The translations under genes and the position numbers were made by a program. From the NCBI GenBank assembly GCA_030610225.1, contig JAUWSD010000037.1:1-8798 (forward strand): a stretch of DNA of 8,798 nucleotides, written 5' to 3'. This DNA comes from Chloroflexota bacterium (GTDB lineage: Bacteria; Chloroflexota; Anaerolineae; Anaerolineales; UBA11579). This document shows, one piece after another, positions 4,742-8,798 of the stretch. How positions within the stretch are numbered: the first letter of the stretch is position 1; every line of letters begins with the position of its first letter. The notes beneath the pieces are model-generated. The model was not told where the DNA came from, did no database searches, and saw only the letters and a program-made list of their open reading frames with translations.

Positions 4742-6237
4742 AGTTTCATCTCCGTATCTTTCGAAGGAGCGACCAAGCTCCTTGTTCCATATTTTATCTG
4801 TTTTTTTCCTTGTGCGGATAGAGTATCACCTTTCTGTATTCTAGTAATCTCAGAATGTATAGTTTTGGCAAGAGCTGGTTCTCCTCTAGACATCAGCTCA
4901 TCTTCCAGTGATCTCAGGATCTGAGTAGCTTTAATTGTATTACCAGCGTCTAATTCCTTCATTGCCTGGTTTTGCATTCTATAAAATTTCAACTTGGACA
5001 TTGCAGTGATGAATATTGGGGGCGGTGGTACTTTCTCAGGGTTAGTAGATAGTTTTTTTGTGAGAGAAAATTGCATGGTCCTGTTAGTCTCAGTAGATTT
5101 GGGAACTGATATTGACAAATTTCCGTCGAGCAGGGTCATCATATCTGTATCCTGAGGTGTTTCTTTTACGTATAGCTCTAAAAGCAATGAGAGGCTCTGG
5201 GTTGTTGTGATGTCTCCAAGGCTGTATTTATTCCCTGTAGGCTCTATCACTGCCGTGTTGGGTTTGAATCGGAAATCATATCTTAGGTCAACATTTTCCG
5301 GTGTTTTGACCTCAAGCTGAATATTATTTGCATAAATAGAGTTCAGGTGCTGGATCTTCTCGTTGAGAATGTTCTTGATCGAGTTTGGATTTTCAGCATA
5401 TTCACACCCGCCGCCTGCAATCGAGGTGAGTTTGTCCAGAAATTCATCTTTCCATTTTTCGCCAATTCCAATCGCCGAGATGCCGATCTGCTGCCTGGAT
5501 GAATCTTCCGCCAATTTATAGCAATATTCTTCATCACCATAGGTGTGCCCATCCGTGATCAGGATCATGTGGTTTATCAAATCAGGGGAGTAGAAGCGCA
5601 TGATCTCAGATTTTGCAGCTTGCATCCCCTTATAGATCTCAGTACTACCTCCGGTCCTGAGCCGGATGATCTTTTCCTCAGCATAGCGGGAATCAAGTAC
5701 CCTGGAAGCAGGTACAAGGACAGATGCGAAGTCATTGAATGATACGATGGAAAGGATGTCGTCCCTGCCCAGGCTGCGAATTATCTCTGTGGAGACATTT
5801 TTTACTGCATTAAACCTATCGCCTGCCATTGAGGTCGATGTATCGACCAGTAAGCATATATTTAGCGGGGGTTTGTCCCTGGAGTTTTCATCGATAGTCT
5901 TTTTCCGTGCCATCATGTCTATATACACATACAGGAGCTGCGGGGCAGAAGAGACAGCCAGTTCAGTTCTGCTGAAAGTAGTGTTTATTAATATCTCTTC
6001 AAATGGGTTGAAATCGTTCGGCAGGAGTTTATTGTAATCAGTTCGTTTTGCCTGATCGATTAAGAATTCATAGGCTTCTTTGACCCGTAAAAAGAGCTCA
6101 ATAGAATTTGGATCGCTATTATTTTCAGGATTAAATTGCCAAGCCGCCTGATGATAGGCCGTTTCTATATCTTCCAATGTTGCCGTGGGAAGTATGCCCA
6201 GGCGTGAATAATAATTATCTAAATAATCTGTTTTCAT
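4738..6237 (-). CDS. Degenerate J-domain fused to a von Willebrand factor A domain
   Basis: This 499-residue protein is probably cytoplasmic; no signal peptide or membrane segment is seen. Residues 5-72 match a DnaJ J-domain (YYSRLGI, AT-x-EDIE-x-AYH, and the helix-III KEAYEFL region), but the HPD motif needed to stimulate Hsp70 is Asn36-Pro37-Glu38. A VWA domain follows at about 124-300, with an intact metal-ion site: Asp132, Ser134 and Ser136 (DxSxS), Thr199 in GGST, and Asp229 in ITDG. Residues about 305-405 are beta-rich, and about 420-480 form a helical pair. Both ends of the gene overlap neighbours by ATGA, with PP2C upstream and FHA downstream. It is likely a metal-dependent scaffold for the phospho-signalling proteins, similar in principle to VWA members of TerY-P systems. 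The VWA call is firm, the J-domain is probable and the role is inferred. Confidence 0.93.
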   Translation of the reverse strand: MKTDYLDNYYSRLGILPTATLEDIETAYHQAAWQFNPENNSDPNSIELFLRVKEAYEFLIDQAKRTDYNKLLPNDFNPFEEILINTTFSRTELAVSSAPQLLYVYIDMMARKKTIDENSRDKPPLNICLLVDTSTSMAGDRFNAVKNVSTEIIRSLGRDDILSIVSFNDFASVLVPASRVLDSRYAEEKIIRLRTGGSTEIYKGMQAAKSEIMRFYSPDLINHMILITDGHTYGDEEYCYKLAEDSSRQQIGISAIGIGEKWKDEFLDKLTSIAGGGCEYAENPNSIKNILNEKIQHLNSIYANNIQLEVKTPENVDLRYDFRFKPNTAVIEPTGNKYSLGDITTTQSLSLLLELYVKETPQDTDMMTLLDGNLSISVPKSTETNRTMQFSLTKKLSTNPEKVPPPPIFITAMSKLKFYRMQNQAMKELDAGNTIKATQILRSLEDELMSRGEPALAKTIHSEITRIQKGDTLSAQGKKQIKYGTRSLVAPSKDTEMKL

Positions 6238-7148
6238 TTTTTACTGGTATTTTGTTCAATCAGGGCTGTGAGAACTATGGCAATATTGTCTCCGCCACCA
6301 TTATTGAGGGCTGCTTCCATAAGTTTATAACTTGCTTTTTGTGGATTGGGAGCCTGGTTTATGATATCTACGATCTCCTCGTCATCAACCTCTCCCCACA
6401 AACCGTCTGAACAGAGCAGGAGATGCCCGGGATATGGGAAGTTGATGGTAAATATATCGGGTCTTGGAGTTTCGCCTTGCCCGATGGAGTTGTAAAGCAT
6501 CGATTTTCTGGGGTGATCCTTTGCTTCTTCAGTGGATAAATGTCCGAGTTCAACTAAGCGGCTGACGACTGAGTGGTCGGCAGTGAGGGTATTGATGCGC
6601 CCATCTGGATAGGTCGCATAGGCCCGGGAATCTCCAACATGTGCAATTGTCAACTGATTTCCTATCAGGACCGCTGCGGTAAGTGTCGTCCCTCCGCCAG
6701 GCGCTTTCAGTCCCACAGCTTTATCTGCTTTAAGGATGCCTTCCCTGAGGATGTCCTGAAGAGATGCTGAAGGGGGCGTCATATCGGGCCCGGCAAGTGA
6801 GAAATATATGTTTTCAATTAGATGCTCTGCCATTGTCCTGACGCAGTATTCACTGGCGAGAGCACCGTTCTTATGCCCGCCCATACCGTCTGCAACCATG
6901 AAGATGCCAAAATTCAGTGAGGTGTTGTTGGTGTCGAGAGCCGTGGTCATTTTATAGACTGTGTCTTCGTTGTTCGCCCTGACAAGCCCAATATTCCGCT
7001 CAATTCCGGTGACCAATTGCTTGGTTGAATTAAGGGTGTCATCGATCTCAAGATCAGATAACTGAAGATCGGATAAGGGTGCAGTTGACACACCGGTTTT
7101 TGAAGGCTTAGTTTTCTTCTTTGAGAACAGTTCTCTCAGTTTTTTCAT
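6234..7148 (-). CDS. PP2C-family protein Ser/Thr phosphatase
   Basis: This is a metal-dependent phosphatase of 304 residues, expected to reverse the action of the neighbouring kinases. The catalytic domain covers about 47-297 and has the full motif set: RANNED (57-62), VADGMGGH (85-92), GTTLTAAV (153-160), AHVGDSRAY (169-177), TADHS (189-193), CSDGLWGEV (246-254) and GGDNIA (285-290). The key metal-binding aspartates Asp87, Asp248 and Asp287 are present. An N-terminal tail of about 46 residues begins with a Lys-rich stretch and continues as an acidic, Ser/Thr-containing region with two LSDL units (25-28 and 30-33). No membrane segment is seen. The gene starts 15 nt after the upstream kinase stop, behind a weak GGAA site, and its stop overlaps the next ATG by 4 nt. 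Confidence 0.97.
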   Translation of the reverse strand: MKKLRELFSKKKTKPSKTGVSTAPLSDLQLSDLEIDDTLNSTKQLVTGIERNIGLVRANNEDTVYKMTTALDTNNTSLNFGIFMVADGMGGHKNGALASEYCVRTMAEHLIENIYFSLAGPDMTPPSASLQDILREGILKADKAVGLKAPGGGTTLTAAVLIGNQLTIAHVGDSRAYATYPDGRINTLTADHSVVSRLVELGHLSTEEAKDHPRKSMLYNSIGQGETPRPDIFTINFPYPGHLLLCSDGLWGEVDDEEIVDIINQAPNPQKASYKLMEAALNNGGGDNIAIVLTALIEQNTSKK

Positions 7149-7163
7149 ATATATTCCATTGTT

Positions 7164-8798
7164 CTATGCCATAAAGGCATATAGATTTTTGTCTGTTGAG
7201 CCGATGTATACCTCATCACCATGAGCCACTGGGCTGCCAGTGATTGGCCCCTGAGTCTCAAATCTCCACTTGAGCTGTCCATTGCTTTGATCCAGACAGT
7301 AGATGGATCCGTCAACAGAACCGAAATAGACTGAACCCTGATGCAGCAGTGGAGAGCCGTTTACCTGATGTTGAGTAGAGAATCGCCAGACCTCTTTAGA
7401 AGTCTTGATATCGAAACAGTATAGATTATTATCAGCTGAGCCTATGAATATGCGTTTTTTATCAATTACAGGCGAGGAGATGGTGCCCCGTCCCATGCGG
7501 CTGCGCCACAGGAGCCAGCCTGTTTCAGCGTCCAGGGCATATAGGTGACCGTCAAGAGACCCGAAGAAAACCGTGTCTTGATGAACAATTGGCGAGGATG
7601 TGACAGGTCGTTTTGCGTTATAACGCCATCGAATTGCACCTTTAAAGTCGATACAGAACAATTCACCACTCTCACTACCGAAATATACCCGATCCTCTGT
7701 TACAAAAGGTGTTGAACGGATCGGCGCACCCACATCATGCTGCCAGGAGCTTCTGCCTGTCTGGAGTTGAACGGCGTGCAGCTTGCCATCGTCAGAGCCG
7801 AAAAAGATATGGCCTTGAGCCACGGTTGGAGATGATCTTATTTCTCCTTCTGTGAAGTATGTCCAGACTACTTTTCCTGTCTGGGTTGAGACTGTATGGA
7901 TTCTGGTGTCTTCTGATCCAAAGTAAATATTTCCTTTGTAATAGTCTGGTTTACCAGTGATGCCACCGTTGGTGGGGTATTTCCACTTAAAACTGCCATC
8001 TGCAGCATTGACAGCATACATATTATTGTCGTAGCAGCCAAGGTAAAGAACGCTATCTTTAAATAAGGGCGTTCCGCGAATTTCATCTTCACACTCAAAG
8101 ATCCAGTTTGGTTTTACCGACTGCTTTGAGAAGTTAGGTGTTCCTATCACATTGACGAGGGAACCGGTCCTCTTAGCTACTGAGAACAATGCTTCCCGCA
8201 TTTCTGCTGCAGATTGCCAGCGGTCTTCCGGTTTATACTGCAATGCTTTATCTATGACAGCGATGAATTCTTTGGATACATTTGGATTTATTGCTGCTAT
8301 CGGCCTCTCATCAAAGGAGAAGGGGGCTTCCAGCTTTGGGTCTTTTAAAGTAAGCAAATGGTGCAATGTCGCACCAAGAGCAAACACATCTACTTGAGGG
8401 GTTGCCATTCCTCGGTACTGCTCTGGTGGGGAGTATCCCTGGGTTCCGACCATGGTATTCTTTTTGCTGGTTTCGAATAATTTAGCGATACCAAAATCGA
8501 CAAGAACGAGGTGATTTTGGCTGTTGATCATCACATTCCCCGGCTTGATATCTCTAAAGATGACAGGCTCGGGTTTGTTTGAATGCAGATATTCAAGCAC
8601 ATCACAAAGTTCCAAAGCCCAGGAGACGACTTGTGTTTCTGGAAGGAAGGATTTTGACTCGTTTAATATGTGGTCAAGATTACGCCCGTTGATGAATTCC
8701 ATTACCAGGTAAGCGCGGTCATTGAGTATGAAGTAGTCATAAATTCTGGGGATGGCCTGATGGCGAAGAGTAGCGAGAATATTGGATTCCCGCTCATA
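7164..8798 (-). CDS. Ser/Thr kinase with eight-bladed PQQ-like propeller, N-terminus outside window
   Basis: The frame stays open to the right edge, giving 544 visible residues; a Met codon at 8702 lies inside the kinase fold and is not the start. Missing are the glycine loop and ATP-binding Lys. Present are alpha-C Glu4, the catalytic loop IFRDIKPGN (80-88, Asp83, with Phe in place of the usual His), DFG (101-103), GTQGY (118-122) and PPE (124-126). From about residue 229 to the end, eight near-39-residue repeats follow. Each repeat has a YFGS-D-x-LYA-type strand, a Thr-Gly turn and a closing Trp. The last repeat lacks its Trp, and a Trp at the start of the array (NWIFE) can complete it, giving a closed ring. 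No membrane segment lies between kinase and propeller, so the propeller is likely cytoplasmic. This gene leads the visible part of the operon. Confidence 0.95.
   Translation of the reverse strand, partial: YERESNILATLRHQAIPRIYDYFILNDRAYLVMEFINGRNLDHILNESKSFLPETQVVSWALELCDVLEYLHSNKPEPVIFRDIKPGNVMINSQNHLVLVDFGIAKLFETSKKNTMVGTQGYSPPEQYRGMATPQVDVFALGATLHHLLTLKDPKLEAPFSFDERPIAAINPNVSKEFIAVIDKALQYKPEDRWQSAAEMREALFSVAKRTGSLVNVIGTPNFSKQSVKPNWIFECEDEIRGTPLFKDSVLYLGCYDNNMYAVNAADGSFKWKYPTNGGITGKPDYYKGNIYFGSEDTRIHTVSTQTGKVVWTYFTEGEIRSSPTVAQGHIFFGSDDGKLHAVQLQTGRSSWQHDVGAPIRSTPFVTEDRVYFGSESGELFCIDFKGAIRWRYNAKRPVTSSPIVHQDTVFFGSLDGHLYALDAETGWLLWRSRMGRGTISSPVIDKKRIFIGSADNNLYCFDIKTSKEVWRFSTQHQVNGSPLLHQGSVYFGSVDGSIYCLDQSNGQLKWRFETQGPITGSPVAHGDEVYIGSTDKNLYAFMA
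7167..8115 (-). repeat. Eight tandem PQQ-like propeller repeats within the kinase gene
   Basis: The translated repeats are about 39 residues each. FGS or a close variant followed by a Trp-ending strand recurs at regular spacing. The repeats have diverged at the DNA level, so this is an old protein repeat and not a recent expansion. Confidence 0.85.

Noticed and set aside
7167..8115. Propeller repeats as evidence of a quinone (PQQ)-dependent dehydrogenase
   Set aside because: The repeats resemble PQQ-type blades only in fold signature; they are fused to a kinase and lack the signal peptide and catalytic layout of quinoprotein dehydrogenases.
7164..8702. Start of the propeller kinase at the Met codon at 8702
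   Set aside because: The same frame continues without a stop to the window edge, and the 32 upstream residues read as the kinase alpha-C helix and following strands, so 8702 is internal.

Overview
The window most likely comes from a member of the Chloroflexota, probably class Anaerolineae. This is inferred from family style: a lipoprotein with an Ig-like domain followed by an SH3b domain, Pro/Thr/Ala linkers between membrane anchor and SH3b domain, and many Ser/Thr-kinase, FHA and VWA proteins. No rRNA or marker gene is present to prove it. No mobile element, CRISPR array, tRNA or rRNA was seen.

Layout. Positions 1-593 (minus) hold most of a secreted lipoprotein that runs off the left edge. 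Positions 594-894 are a non-coding, AT-rich stretch with promoter-like boxes, a perfect palindrome and two hairpins, all oriented to serve the lipoprotein gene. Positions 895-2599 (minus) are a two-gene unit: a tail-anchored Ser/Thr kinase, then ribulose-phosphate 3-epimerase (rpe), separated by 1 nt. A 148-bp divergent spacer with three TATCAGA copies precedes a plus-strand membrane-anchored SH3b protein (2748-3236). A bidirectional terminator lies between that gene and the convergent operon to its right.

Positions 3263 to the right edge are one tightly packed minus-strand operon. In transcription order it encodes: a soluble Ser/Thr kinase with an eight-bladed PQQ-like beta-propeller (its N-terminus is outside the window), a PP2C phosphatase, a degenerate J-domain/VWA protein, a zinc-ribbon/FHA protein, an unrecognised 80-residue protein, and an OmpR/PhoB-type response regulator with no histidine kinase beside it. 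Three of the five junctions are 4-nt ATGA overlaps and the other two are gaps of 13-15 nt, so the six genes are almost certainly co-expressed.

Working model (inference): the propeller kinase writes phospho-Thr/Ser marks, PP2C erases them, the FHA protein reads them, the J-VWA protein acts as a metal-dependent scaffold, and the response regulator may carry the signal to DNA. The set resembles the known TerY-P triad (VWA, PP2C, kinase) and the type VI secretion threonine-phosphorylation pathway (PpkA, PppA, Fha). Here, however, it has no ter or T6SS genes, and it has acquired a response regulator and a small unknown protein. The second kinase next to rpe recalls the PrpC-PrkC-CpgA-Rpe neighbourhood of Firmicutes.
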